Positions 12,564-23,890 of a stretch of DNA of 64,000 nucleotides are shown piece after piece (position 1 is the first letter of the stretch; each line of letters starts with the position of its first letter). The translations under genes were made by a program, and so were the position numbers. A model generated the notes under the pieces. That model was given only the letters and a program-made list of their open reading frames with translations. It ran no database searches and had not been told where the DNA came from. This stretch comes from Leptidea sinapis (Eukaryota; Arthropoda; Insecta; Lepidoptera; Pieridae): positions 9,424,001-9,488,000 of the forward strand of contig NC_066272.1 in assembly GCF_905404315.1 (NCBI RefSeq), written 5' to 3'.

Positions 12564-12765
12564 CATTTTCAATAAACTATCTATCCTTAGTTTAACTTAC
12601 GGATACATTGCTGTCACCGTTTAACGACAAGATCTTATCTATCCATAGTTATGTCCAATTAAGAAAGTCTAAGTTTATGTGTCAATAGGATATTGAAATG
12701 TAAGTATAGATTTGTCTACGTCTAGTAAGTTAAACTAAGGTTAGATAGGTTATTGAAAACAGCCG
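12564..12765. mobile_element. Harbinger-like MITE, subfamily B, copy 1
   Basis: Ends near TTTTCAATA and TATTGAAAACAGCCG. The internal sequence GGATACATTGCTGTCACCG and AAGATCTTATCTATCCA is shared with 50652-50857. The 3' flank is TTA. Confidence 0.65.
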
Positions 12766-12857
12766 TTAGTTATGTACTTCTGGCTATAATATCGATGAAA
12801 AATCTGATAAATTCAAAGCTACTTCAACGCTTACTTTTTTTTTATCTAAAATGTATC

Positions 12858-14180
12858 ATGGCGGGTTTCCTGACCTTCTCAAATATAGTAAAATTACACC
12901 AATATTATAATCGGGAGACACTTCTGACCCGAATAACTAATAATTGTTCTGTTTCGGTGTTGCAGACCTTATTAAAATTTTTGAAAAAAATTGCCAAATG
13001 CTTACTCTCTTTAACACTTATAAGTTACTTCATATAAAACAATTTGGCTTTACTTGGGGACGCTCGACTACGGATGCAGGTGTTGAACTCATCAAGAATA
13101 TTTTTAACGCCTGGGAAAAATCACAGAATGCACTTGGTGCTATCTTCCTTGATGTATGTAGTTTAAATATGTAGTATATATACTTCTTCTATTTAGTTCA
13201 GGTGCAGGCTTTCGCTGGTCAGGAAGCTATGTCACTATGGCATAAAATGAACTGCGCACGATCTTCTGATTTCATTGTTTAAAACAATAAAATTCAGAGG
13301 ATCGACGTGAATGGCAGGAGATCTCCTGGGACTCCTATCGGTATGGGGGACCCACGAGGGTCTATTCTTGGACCGTTCCTCTTCCTAATTTACTTGAATG
13401 ATATACTTAACATTGTAGAAAACACAAGGTAGTTTTCTTTTAGGGAACACTTCACTCAGGTTCAAAGTGAAAAGAAGCCAAGATTTATGTGAAGAATTTA
13501 CTTCTTCACATACACAATGCTCTATCTGACTTCGCCAATAACCTATTGTTAAATATTCATAAGACTAAATATGTCAAAATTGTAGATGTAAATATTGTAT
13601 TAAACGGAGAAGTAGTACAACCGGTGGAATCTGCTATATTTCTTGGCATTACTCTTGATTCCAAATTGTAATGGGGTCCCTATATTGAAGGATAGGAAAG
13701 CGAATAGACTTTGTTATGCGGTTAAAAAAAATTGACAGTTAACTGACATAGATACGGCGCCACAAGTTTATTATGTCCTATGTTATATTGCTATGGGGCA
13801 GTGCAGCCGATTTTCACACCATCTTTGCGCTGCAGAAGAGGACTATCTATAACCTAGGTCCTAAATAATAATAAATAGAAAAATTTAGAGAAATAAACAT
13901 TTTGACTGTTGCATCTCATTATATTCTTGGTTATGTTCTACATGTACCTACTATATTAAGAAATTTGCTAAAAACTGCAACTATCACAATATTAACACGA
14001 GGAACAAACATAAACTTATAATGCCTACTACTCGGTTAAGTCGAGTTAGTAAGTCTTTTATTGGGTGATCTGCTTTTACAACAACAACAGAAACAGAAAA
14101 TATAAAAAACAAATCTATTATTGTTATGAAACGTTTGTGTGGTAAAGGTAAAGGTTATTTAAAAAAAAAAGATTTTCAGA
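12858..14180 (+). pseudogene. CR1/Jockey-like LINE ORF2 remnant, multiply broken
   Basis: Scattered frames rebuild part of a reverse transcriptase. PDLLKYSK with PxxxxG comes near 12.87 kb, QFGFTWGRSTTDAGVELI at about 13.04 kb, FLGITLDSKL at 13.64 kb, and LWGSAADFHTIFALQKR near 13.79 kb (same peptide type as LWGNAADINTIFVLQKR at 60.7 kb). VMKRLCGKG follows near 14.13 kb. Many stops and frameshifts; the YADD region is not intact. No poly(A) tail was placed. Confidence 0.75.
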
Positions 14181-14518
14181 CAGGGATGGAGCGAACCCTC
14201 AGTCGAGAGAATTGTAGCCCTCTATTTCGTTTCGTACGTACAAATGGCACCCTCGCATTTTATGGCAATTTTATGGATGTGCGAGGCTATAGTGGCCATA
14301 AAAAGACAATCTCTTAAAGACTAGGAGGTGCTGATTCTGACTAGTCTCTTACTAATATGGTTCTATTTAGTTTCCCTTAGGGTAGGCAGCCCTAAAAATT
14401 TAACGCCTTATGGATGTCAAAGTTCAAGATTAATCAATTACGAGAAGTAGCAGGAATCTTTTTGAATTTTTAATCACATAATATTGTATTTTTGCCTATC
14501 TTACGATATCATTTCTTA

Positions 14519-14818
14519 CGGCCGTTGCCAGTTCCCAATACTTGAGATAAAAATCGTAACTATCGTTGACTTTTCTCTCCCAATAAACTTATCGACAGTA
14601 ACTCACCTTATCCGTATACGCTGTCTGTCAATGGGACGACGCATAGCTTACCAGCAATAGAAGTTTGTATGGAAATTGCAATTCACGCGTCCCAATATAA
14701 GGCAATAAGAATTACTTATCGGGTATATTGGGACAGCTTCAGATTATTGACAGCTAATTACTGACTGTAGAAGGTAGTAATTTATCTCTATCTGTAGAAA
14801 GTATATTGGGAACGGCCG
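14519..14818. mobile_element. Harbinger-like MITE, subfamily A, copy 1 (300 bp)
   Basis: Termini CGGCCGTT...CCCAATA and TATTGGGAACGGCCG, flanked by a TTA duplication (14516-14518 and 14819-14821), fitting the PIF/Harbinger preference for TWA targets. Homologous along its length to 45125-45430. Confidence 0.75.
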
Positions 14819-16423
14819 TTAGTCATAATCATAAAAACGTTATCTTCGGCAACATTACAGTAAATAAAAACCACTTGGTATTTATAGAAATAAATAAATA
14901 AATACCTTTTTTCCTTTTTAACCCACTTCAAAAAAAGGTTCTCAATTCGTCGGTATGTTTTTTTATGCTACCTCAAAACTTTCGACTATATATAGGTCAG
15001 AGTTTTTACATTTTTACTTTCGGCGCTTTTACTTATTATATTTTTATGAAACCACACAAATATGATTTTCCCACGCCGAGCGAAGCGGAACGGAGTCGCT
15101 ATATGTGTTTTACTATAGTTAGAAGTTGTGTATTTATATGAATGACTGTTGCTATTTTCTTCGAAAACTCTAAACCAATTTTGACGCAGTTTTATAAATT
15201 ATGTGGTGTTTTGTTTTATGACGGTAGACCACCTTGTAGCGCTACAGGCTGATAGGTCAGCTTTTGAGGAGATTTTTATGATTTAGCAGATCTTTTATAA
15301 TTTAGGACCATCGTGGTAGAAGAATACCTGAAAAATTAAACAAGGCCCTTTGCGGTTGGTATAAAATCATATTTCAAGGAGCATAACCATGCATGTATGT
15401 AGGTATATCAAAGATGTTGTGCGAAAATTGAGTTTTTAGAAAAACCTAACATTCTTCCAAAGTCTTGGTTACTATTATTTAAAAAAATCTTATTATCTTG
15501 TTATACTAACGTATACAATTTTACCTATGTTTGTCATTAAACTCATCTTACCTATTTTTCTCATTAAAACACTACCTACTATTTTAACAAAAAAATTAAA
15601 AATATTTTGACACTCTTTACATTATAAAAACACAAAATTATTTACAATAAGAAAATACTCTGACTAAATTTTAAAATGACATTGACACATAATATTTTCG
15701 TGCTCCTAGCGTCTTCTATCTGAGATTGTTAAAATTATCTAATAAAACGTGTTTCATCGACTGTTGTGTAGAATCAGCAAATTAATGCAAGAAGCATCTT
15801 TTTGCGGGACTGTTGGGACTTGCCTCTTACAAGGACCCAAAAATCAATGTGTTAGGAAATTCGTTAAAATGGGGAAATATTTTAGTTTTATCGACAAATT
15901 TAGTGCAATTTACTTGGATTGGTCTATTGATTGCCTATAACTCTAAACTGAGACACGTTAGAAGCATGAACGATAGACATTTACATAATGTTACGTGCCA
16001 CTGAATGGTATATTGGGCACAAGAACTTAAACTTCTTTAAAATAACTTTTATAATTTATAAATGATACGGCCGATTTCTTGCCTAGACATGTCGTGACAA
16101 AGCTTCATCTTATCGCGACAATTTGATGGTAGCTGAAGTTTTTCAAAAACAAAAGATATAAATTGAAGTCAATCTTTTGACATCCTTATAAGTTAATCAT
16201 GGTTAATTCTCTTTGAGTCTAATGACATTGACTTAGGACATTGACGGACTTGAAAATAGTGTCAGATTGACATTTTGATGTCAAAAATTCTTATAGTTTT
16301 AAAATTGTACAACAAAACAACAAATCAAGTTTATGTACAAAATTTAAATTAAATTTTTCTAAATAGTTAATTAATCTGGCTTAAGTTCAAGATTAACATC
16401 AAATTTAATAACAAATCTATACT
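14819..16423. other. spacer upstream of MED4, with repeat and a weak ORF
   Basis: 14920-15430 begins with AACCCACTTCAAAAAAAGGT and TCTCAATTCGTCGGTATG, a recognisable lepidopteran dispersed-repeat start. At 15788-16003 (+) a 70-codon frame contains the hydrophobic segment LVQFTWIGLLIAY but is unassigned. 16190-16290, just before MED4, holds several copies of TGACAT/ATGTCA in both orientations, of unknown meaning. Confidence 0.4.
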
Positions 16424-19400
16424 ATGGCATCGCATTTAAGCACAAGGGATCGTTTATTAGCCCTAATCGATGATATAGAATTAATCGCAAAGTATTTATG
16501 TTCCTTTAAATATAAGTTAAAATGCATTTATAGACTTTCATTTATAAATTAAAATACTTTCCAGGGAAATGATTGAAGTGGCTATAGCTCCAAAGGCACA
16601 AAAATTATCAGCTCCGGATCATGCACAGTTGACTGAACTGTTACTTTCTAAAGATGCTGACTTGAAGAAAACGTTGGAACTGGCTGACGAGCAAGCAAAA
16701 ATACAGCAGAAAATGAATGAACTTAAGGCTGAAGTAGATAATAAAGTAAGGGTCAATACTTATATGGGCACAAGCTATAAAATACTTTTAAGTGTAGATA
16801 CATGTCTTTAATTAAAAACTCCAAAAATCTTGATATTATTCTAAATGTCAGAAACTTAGATCATTTATGATTCATGCGGAAACATCGAAAAAAATTGAGT
16901 TTAGAACTAACCTCTATTTTCAGCAATGCTCACACACTAACACAAAGTGTCATACAAATCGCGAGTATAAGACATTCCTGGCCTGTTATTATTGGTTGTC
17001 TAACAGCAAGAGACTATCTAGACACATAAATTATCTATGGTCAGAAAATGTACCATGGGAACTTTTCCATTTCAGTATTCTCTTCATCCTACCTATACTT
17101 ACAAACTTTATTTTTTCACAAGACCCCACCATTAGGTTCATAACAAATAGTGTCACTCAGTGGAAACAATATAACTCAATAAAATCATAGTATGCCAGAT
17201 TTACACCTCGTAATATCATAATTTGTAGGTAGTTCATATAATTCTCTTCTTCATCTATTTGAAGATTCATTACTCACATCTTGTTGAATCGTGGTTATGA
17301 TTCGTAGGTATTTAGGTTGATTAAAAAAAATTGTAAATTAATTACACAATTGTTAATTATGTTCTTTTGTTATAGATCCTATTACACTACTCGTTAAAGG
17401 CTCATTTAAAATATATATGTGTGTTTATGGTATTATTTACATAAGCCTCTTGCCCTCTTATATATAAAAAAAAATTTACCCATCTTCAATATAAGCGTAT
17501 AAGTATCTAAATAGTCACTAAAATTTTCAGGATCAAGATATTCATCATCTCCAAAGACAGTTGAAAGATGCTGAGCAAATCCTGGCCACATCTCTATACC
17601 AAGCAAGACAAAAATTAGCCTCAATAGTTAAATCAAGGAAACGACCTGTGCCATCTGAAGAACTCATTAAATTTGCACATAGGTAACTATTTACTGATTC
17701 TGTGTAATATATATCTAAATGATTAGAGAGCCTTGGATTCTATTATGATTCACTCCAAGCAATTGCAATGATATGAGTACAAAATGATATAAATTAGTTC
17801 TTAAATTAACACAATAACTTTGGATGTGTATGGTGGCAGTGCTTTCATTAATATCTATATTTTGACTTTGACTTGACTTTGAATTTATCAAAGGATCATG
17901 TTTGAGACAGTAATTCCCTTTATGCTACTTTTATTAAATCAATATATAATATAATATATTGTTCTTAAATAATTTTCTGTTACTAAATTAATTAATTCCA
18001 TATGTTCTTAAAAGTAGAGCTTGTGAGAAGAACATATAAGAAACTCAACAGCCACTCTTTTCAATCAAATACTAAAAGTTAAAAATTATATAATAGCTGT
18101 AATATACATAATAAATTAGTTATAAGGTGCTGCATCCAATATATGAGTTGTGTTTAAATAATATAAACTATTTCATAAAAAGTATATAAGAATAAACTGT
18201 ATAAATATAAATTATCATTTTATATTGGATGCATCAACCTTCAGAGCTTCAATTGTTTACTAAATCTATATATTAATATACGTTATGTGACACATTGTGT
18301 GTCCGCAATGGACTCCTAAACTAATGAACGGATTTTAATGGGGATTACTTCATGGAGTGCAGTTTAGTCCAACTTGAGAGATAGGATACTTTTTATTTCG
18401 ATTTGGGACCCATAATTATTTTTATTTTCAATATTAATTGTTTTGTATGAACATATTTTCTATGAGATAGCTTAGTGACACACGGTTTGACAGTTCTGTT
18501 GTAAAACAATTTCATTATAACATTAAGGAGCATATGTTACGAAATAATTCTTCATGTTTTGAAATATTATTGTCAAATTCCTATAAAACAGTATTTTTTT
18601 TTATTATCTACAGAACAATGTCTGTCGGGGCAGCTAGTATTATATAAAATATTGTTTAAATTGTTTACAACATAACATAAACAAATAACTAGTAAGCTAT
18701 TGTTTATAATAAGAATGGACATCTGAATCATGGTCGGCACCCTAACGGGTTACACATCACTGAACAAGCACCTATTTACAATTGGCATTACGGACAGTCC
18801 TAGGTGCAGGGGCTGTCTAACCAAAGATGAAACGGTCACTCATGTAATCCTGGAATGTGCTGGGGTGGCCAACCAACGGGCAAAAACCTTAGTAAATATA
18901 AGGTCGCTCCAGGAAGTCTGCGAACAACCCAGGAGTGTTCTGAACTTGTGGAAGGAGCTGGGCTGGTTGGAATGACTGGCCAAGACTGCAGGCAAAATGG
19001 ACCCAACTAAGCGGTTTAACTGCGGAAACAGGAGCCCTTTACCAATACCAATACCAACATGGCAATTATTCCACAATATGACCCCATTCACGTTGTACTG
19101 CAACCACCACCTTAGACTTCCAAATATAATCTTCCAAATGATTATTACTATAAATGTACTCTAATAAGGCAAGGGCAATTAGCCTACATAGTATGAAACA
19201 CATCAATAAAGAAATTGGAAGTCACAGCATTTTAATAAAATTTATTGAAGTAGGCATTACTTTGCGGAAATCCATAATTATACAAATGATTTAAGTTTTC
19301 TTTTGTGTTAATTCCGCCAATATTTGTTTTTAATCAATTCGACACGTGGTCTCAGACACTGTCTCGTGCCAGATTTTGGCGAGACAACACGTCCTGAGGA

Positions 19401-22081
19401 TGTCTCGTGAAGAGGCGAAACACGTGTCGAATTGTTTAAAAACAAATATTGGCGGAATTAACACTAAAGAAAACTTGAATCATTTGTACAGCATTTTAAT
19501 GTTAACTTTGTATGATTTATGTTATATTCATGTACAACCATAGAATAAGGGCATTTTATTGATTGTGTTTTTATTGTAGCTCAAAAGGTATGATCTCAAC
19601 CAAATGAATAAAGAATTATTATGTAATTGACATGAATAACTCAGTCTGAACAAGCAGCACAGCTTTAATTGCATCAATTCAAATGAAGAAGTTGTACTCA
19701 CTCATTCTAATAAGCAATCCTAATTTGCAGGATAAGTGCATCGAATGCTGTCAGTGCACCACTATCTTGGCAGCCCGGTGATCCTCGGAGACCGTACCCC
19801 ACTGATCTTGAGATGAGACTGGGGATGCTAGGTCGCCTCAGTGATCTACCACTGAACGGGCACACACCATCTACTCTTAATGAACTACACAGAATTACTA
19901 CGGGAGGAGGTACCTACTTATTACTCATTATCACACAATGGCCCACTATCAGCTGTAGCAATTAGTAAATGTTTCTTGTTGGCTTTTGTTTGACTTATAA
20001 GTTTTAATTTCAATACAATAATAATGTATTTGTTATAATAATGACAAGATAACTCTTATTTACACATTCATAATTTTGGGGTTTGTCCACATATCTACAT
20101 ATATTTCTTTTACAATAATACTGAAAAGTTTCGTTTAGATGAGATCATTGTGTTCAATAGAAATTTACTGAAAAATCCTAGTACTTCTCCAGATTGAAAT
20201 GAAAATTAAGCTTGGGAATGAATTTTGACTAACTTAGAAATTAAAAGTTGAAAATTAACTATTTCCTAAGTGTAATTTTTTGAGCTAAATGAATAAATGA
20301 TATTTATTTTTCCTTTAGAAAATTATAACGAAACTAGGAAGAAAGAAATTTCAGTATCAGTTATATTTTTTATGACAGCAAGGGACGAGACATTCTGCTG
20401 ATGGTAATTGATAAGCCCTGCCCATTGCAATGCAGTGCCGCTCAGTATTCTTGAAAATCCTATATTTTATATATGAAGGCAACCATCGGCAACAGGTTGA
20501 TGATGTAAAATAATATTATATTCCTTCCTTCCTACACCGGCCGTGCCAACATGTCCCGGGATAGCGTCGACGAGAACCGGAACAAACTTGTGTCTGAAAT
20601 CGAGACTATGCTTTGCAAAGTCTCGGAATGGGGCCGACAAAATTTAGTCCAATTCAACCCCAAGAAGACACAAGTTTGTGCGTTCACCACTAAAAAGTCT
20701 CCCTTTGTCGTATCCCCTCGATTCGAGATCACTCCTCTAACTGCCACAGCCTGTATTGGTATACTTGGCGTCGATATATCGAGCGACGTTCAGTTCCGTG
20801 GTCACTTGGAAGAGAAGGTCAAACTGGCCTCTAAAAAGCTTGGTGTACTCAATAAGGCGAGACAGTACTTCACTAAAAGCCACCGCCTGCAACTTTATAA
20901 GGCGCAAATTCGGCCTCACATGGAGTACTGTTCTCACCTCTGGGCGGGTGCTCCCCAGTACCAGCTTCTTCCATTTGACCGCATACAACGAAGAGCGGCT
21001 CGAATCATCGACGATCAAGTCATCTCCGATCGCCTTGATTGTCTAGCATTGCGTAGAGATGTGGGTTCTCTCTGCATCTTCTACCGCATTTATCACGGGG
21101 AGTGCTCAGAGGAGCTGTTCGGGTTAATTCCAGCGGCCGAATTCCACCATCGGACATTACGTGCAAAGTACCATCCGCATCACGTAGACGTCTGGCATTC
21201 CACAACCGCGCGTTTTCTTCAAAATTTCTTGCCTCGCACAGCCACTTTGTGGAATTAACTGCCGGCAGCGTTCTTCCCGGACAGATACGACTTAGGGACC
21301 TTCAAGAAAAAAGCATACTCCCACCTTAAAGGCCGGCAACGCATTTCTTGACACACCTGTTGTTGCGGATGTCCATGGGCGGTTGCCTCACCTCTCCCCA
21401 TCCCGTGAGCGTCTTGCCCGTTTGCCCCCTCTCATATAAAAAAAAAATTGCTTGTACTACTGAGTGTAACTTAAGATAATTATTAATTACTAGCTGACCT
21501 CACAGACGTTGTTCTGTATATAATAAATAAAATAATGTTTTTATATGAATTTGTCAATCATAACATCGAAAATTACTTCGTAAAATATGCACCCTGCTGT
21601 CGTAATGAAATTGTTTCACAGCAGAACTGTCAAACCGTGCGTCAATAAATTCTCTCATAGAAATTATGTATGGATACATCAAAGGAAAAACAAATTTGTT
21701 GTTTTTATTTAATTTAGCAGCATTTTCCTATTTATTCACCTTTTAAACCTTCTCTGGACTTCCACAAATAATTCAAGACCTAAATTTGCCAAATCGGTCC
21801 AGCCGTTCTCGAGTTTAAGCGAGACTAACGAACAGCAATTCATTTTTATATATAAAGATTATTTAGGCAATTATAGTAGTAAGTATTTAATAAAAACTGT
21901 TTCAGTCCCAGCATCCGCAACCAACCAGTTCACATGGCATCCCTCTGGAGAGCTACACATGTCCATGGGAGGTGGCAATTCTGTACAAATAGATGGACGC
22001 AGTAAGGATGCGCCAGCGCAAGAGGATGTTGAAGTCATGTCCACAGACTCCAGCTCTAGTTCAAGTAGTGATTCACAATAA
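16424..22081 (+). CDS. MED4: Mediator complex subunit 4 (five exons, complete)
   Basis: Exons 16424-16491, 16565-16745, 17531-17682, 19731-19909 and 21906-22081 join in phase with GT/AG borders. They give 251 residues, close to fly MED4. MED4 is a Mediator middle-module subunit that links transcription factors to RNA polymerase II in the nucleus. The start MASHLSTRDRLLALIDDIEL is typical of the family. Residues about 45-115 are Lys/Glu/Gln-rich and predicted coiled coil (LADEQAKIQQKMNELKAEVD). The conserved core is PRRPYPTDLEMRLGMLG (152-168). The tail is an acidic-serine run STDSSSSSSSDSQ. Introns 3 and 4 carry LINE pieces and foldback repeats. No TATA box is evident. Identity is inferred from family sequence knowledge; the exon structure is read directly. 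Confidence 0.95.
18262..18638 (-). repeat. dispersed retroposon-like repeat (inverted partner of 21489-21859)
   Basis: Its complement contains CTAGCTGCCCCGACAGAC near one end and TTACAACAGAACTGTCAAAC inside, matching 21489-21859 in the opposite direction. It lies in MED4 intron 3. Confidence 0.65.
18725..19110 (+). pseudogene. LINE ORF2 C-terminal fragment (Jockey/I type)
   Basis: An open frame encodes GYTSLNKHLFTIGITDSPRC, then RGC, followed by ETVTHVILEC. This gives the CxxC...H...C knuckle found at the end of many insect LINE polyproteins. It is 5'-truncated and lies in MED4 intron 3. Confidence 0.65.
19226..19495. mobile_element. foldback element, copy 1 (about 68-bp arms)
   Basis: Arms 19281-19348 and 19421-19490 are complementary with few mismatches (left TTAATTCCGCCAATATTTG, right CAAATATTGGCGGAATTAA). 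They enclose a core TCTCGTGCCAGATTTTGGCG...CCTGAGGAT. The outer end is TTACTTTGCGGAAATCC. Related copies are at 22680-22810 and 54750-54970. Confidence 0.8.
20372..20465 (-). repeat. DR290 repeat fragment, copy 4
   Basis: Keeps GGGACGAGA, CTGATGGTAATTGATA and AATGCAGTGCCGCTCAG, then breaks off. It lies just ahead of the Jockey-like fragment. Confidence 0.7.
20536..21445 (+). mobile_element. Jockey-like LINE, 3' fragment with a 235-codon open frame
   Basis: The open frame 20551-21258 encodes the C-terminal third of a reverse transcriptase. It carries VSEWGRQNLVQFNPKKTQVC, then IGILGVDISSDVQFRGHLE, then YKAQIRPHMEYCSHLWAGAP and DRIQRRAARI. After one stop the frame continues degraded to LKGRQR. 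It is 5'-truncated (palm motifs YADD missing). It inserted in MED4 intron 4, same strand, with a short A-rich end near 21442. The long undisrupted frame points to a younger copy than 29005-29390 and 49948-50117. Confidence 0.85.
21489..21859 (+). repeat. dispersed retroposon-like repeat (inverted partner of 18262-18638)
   Basis: Begins CTAGCTGACCTCACAGACGT and ends CAGCAATTCATTTTTATATA plus AAGAT. The interior matches 18262-18638 reversed. It lies in MED4 intron 4. Confidence 0.7.
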
Positions 22082-22679
22082 TCACCCTTCCTGACAAATT
22101 GTGTATATATTGCAACAAGTCCATGAAAATCCTTAGGCCCTTAGGTCTTATAAAGGACAAAGATCACAAAAGATGGACTTTCAAACTACAGGATGCTCAT
22201 TCTCATTGATGGGGTTGATTTTTAAAACATTTTGTCAGATAAGCAGAAGGTCAGGTTTGCTTTCACGAAGTACTTTCACAAAGAAAATAATATTTCTATT
22301 GAGAATTATACTGTGTTTATCAAAACCTGTTGATTATTGTTTGTCGTCAGCTTTCCTGATTTCTTGGAAAATTTTGTCTAGATCTCAGAAGACTATTTTC
22401 ATCTGCTGGAATCCTACTGAGACAATGAGTAGAACTGAAGAATTACAGTGTTATATAATCGTCCTGGTGTGTATCTGTCACCCAAATTCGGTCTTCAGTC
22501 GCCTTGTGATCAGCGCGTTTAATACAACGTGGAAATATAAGAATTATATTAAATAATAAAACAAAATTTATTTGTCCGTTATTTGTGCAAAATCTTGATT
22601 AATTACATACATTATATTACGTATTTTAAGTAATATTTACTGCAAGGAATGGGCACATGTTAAATTATACGTTTATTGG

Positions 22680-22812
22680 ATTAGGCGTTACTTTGCGGTA
22701 ATCCATACTTATCCAAATGTTTTGAGTTTTCTTTGTCTTTAAACAATTCGAGACGTGTTTCGCCTCTACACGAGGCATCCTCAGGACATGTTGACTCGCC
22801 AAAACGCTCGAA
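22680..22812. mobile_element. foldback element, copy 2, half copy
   Basis: GGCGTTACTTTGCGGTAATC end, then GAGTTTTCTTT and AACAATTCGAGACGTG, then the CCTCAGGACATGTTG core. The opposite arm is missing. Confidence 0.65.
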
Positions 22813-23779
22813 CTATAGAGGGAAATATTAAAAATTTACTTCCAAAGTAGTGTCTTTAACGCAAACTGTAGGAAATACATGTGGAAAATTTTCAAGAAAT
22901 GATCTGCCTTCAGTTCAGTTTGTGCGTCAATTTGTGAAGCGAGTTCGTGAAAATGGGTCGTAATTAGACAAAGCAACCCATAAGTCATCGGTATTTCAAA
23001 TTTAAAACAGTCGTCAGAGGTGCAGAAAAGTATAAATTTTATCCCGAAGTTTACGAGATGCCAGGGGAGCGCGGTACGAAACTTACGCCGACAAATTAAA
23101 CATTATAATATAAATTATTATAAAAAGGATGAGTCCCATCTCTAATTCATGTTCACCTAGAAACTGTCTCTCTTTCTATCGCGTGACTCTTACCTCTTTT
23201 GACGACGTAAGGGTCTTTACCTAAAACTGTACCTATACTGTAAATTAAATCTGTTCATTACTAATCTGGTATTCTGTTCATTACTATAAGTGACCGGTAC
23301 TTAATTAGTAATTGCAGGTCATCTCATAAAAATTACTCAGGTTTTTCTGTATACTATTTTTATATTATGTATGTAAGGGTTATTTTAAATCAATGTTCTT
23401 TTATTATCAAACCTACATTAGTTGCAGATAGTTATATTTGCGATCGAATACCACGACATAGGCATAGTTCATTTTTCCTAGGTGACGAACAAACGTCGCG
23501 CGTGCGTCACTGCTCGCACGTGGGCATTTAAGTTTGACCTGGCAGTTGAATAAAGATATAATCGAAAAACAGATCGTAGTTAACCTTATGTCCACCGTTA
23601 GAGGTAATGTCATCACTAGCTTCCAACTTCCTCATTATAATGTTGCTAATTAGATTTCCTCCAGATTGAATAAGGTAATAAGCTCTTTGGCCTAGAGATC
23701 ACTGACCTGTAGTCATAGATGTCACACAGTATATAAATGCACATGAGTAACAAATGTGGTGTAGGTAGGGTGGTAACAA
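22813..23779. other. spacer between MED4 and DNALI1
   Basis: No gene or repeat family recognised. GC-richer stretch at 23470-23530 (GTCGCGCGTGCGTCAC). MED4 3' UTR presumably ends before about 22.6 kb (AATAAA near 22553). Confidence 0.4.
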
Positions 23780-23787
23780 TGACGTCA
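23780..23787. promoter_or_regulatory. CRE palindrome TGACGTCA
   Basis: Perfect CREB/ATF consensus 103 bp upstream of the DNALI1 start codon. Function is inferred from match and place only. Confidence 0.5.
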
Positions 23788-23790
23788 GCC

Positions 23791-23804
23791 ATTTCCATGG
23801 TAAC
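23791..23804 (+). promoter_or_regulatory. X-box (RFX site) upstream of DNALI1
   Basis: ATTTCCATGGTAAC fits every position of the RFX X-box consensus RYYNYYATRRNRAC and ends 86 bp before the ATG at 23891. RFX factors drive ciliary genes, and DNALI1 is an axonemal gene, so the site is in a meaningful place. Confidence 0.7.
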
Positions 23805-23810
23805 CAAATA

Positions 23811-23817
23811 TGTTTAT
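23811..23817 (+). promoter_or_regulatory. forkhead-like motif TGTTTAT
   Basis: Fits the forkhead core TRTTTRY, 6 bp after the X-box. RFX plus a forkhead factor (FOXJ1, fly Fd3F) is the known pair at motile-cilium genes. The motif is short, so it counts only in context. Confidence 0.4.
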
Positions 23818-23890
23818 CAACAGTCGGAAGTTTAAAAGTGCCAAATAAGCCGAGATAGTACAAGCCTTAACCTTACTATATCCCTAAAAT

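Noticed and set aside
23413..23616. 67-codon minus-strand frame in the MED4-DNALI1 spacer
   Set aside because: No splice sites or family resemblance; low-complexity hydrophobic start.
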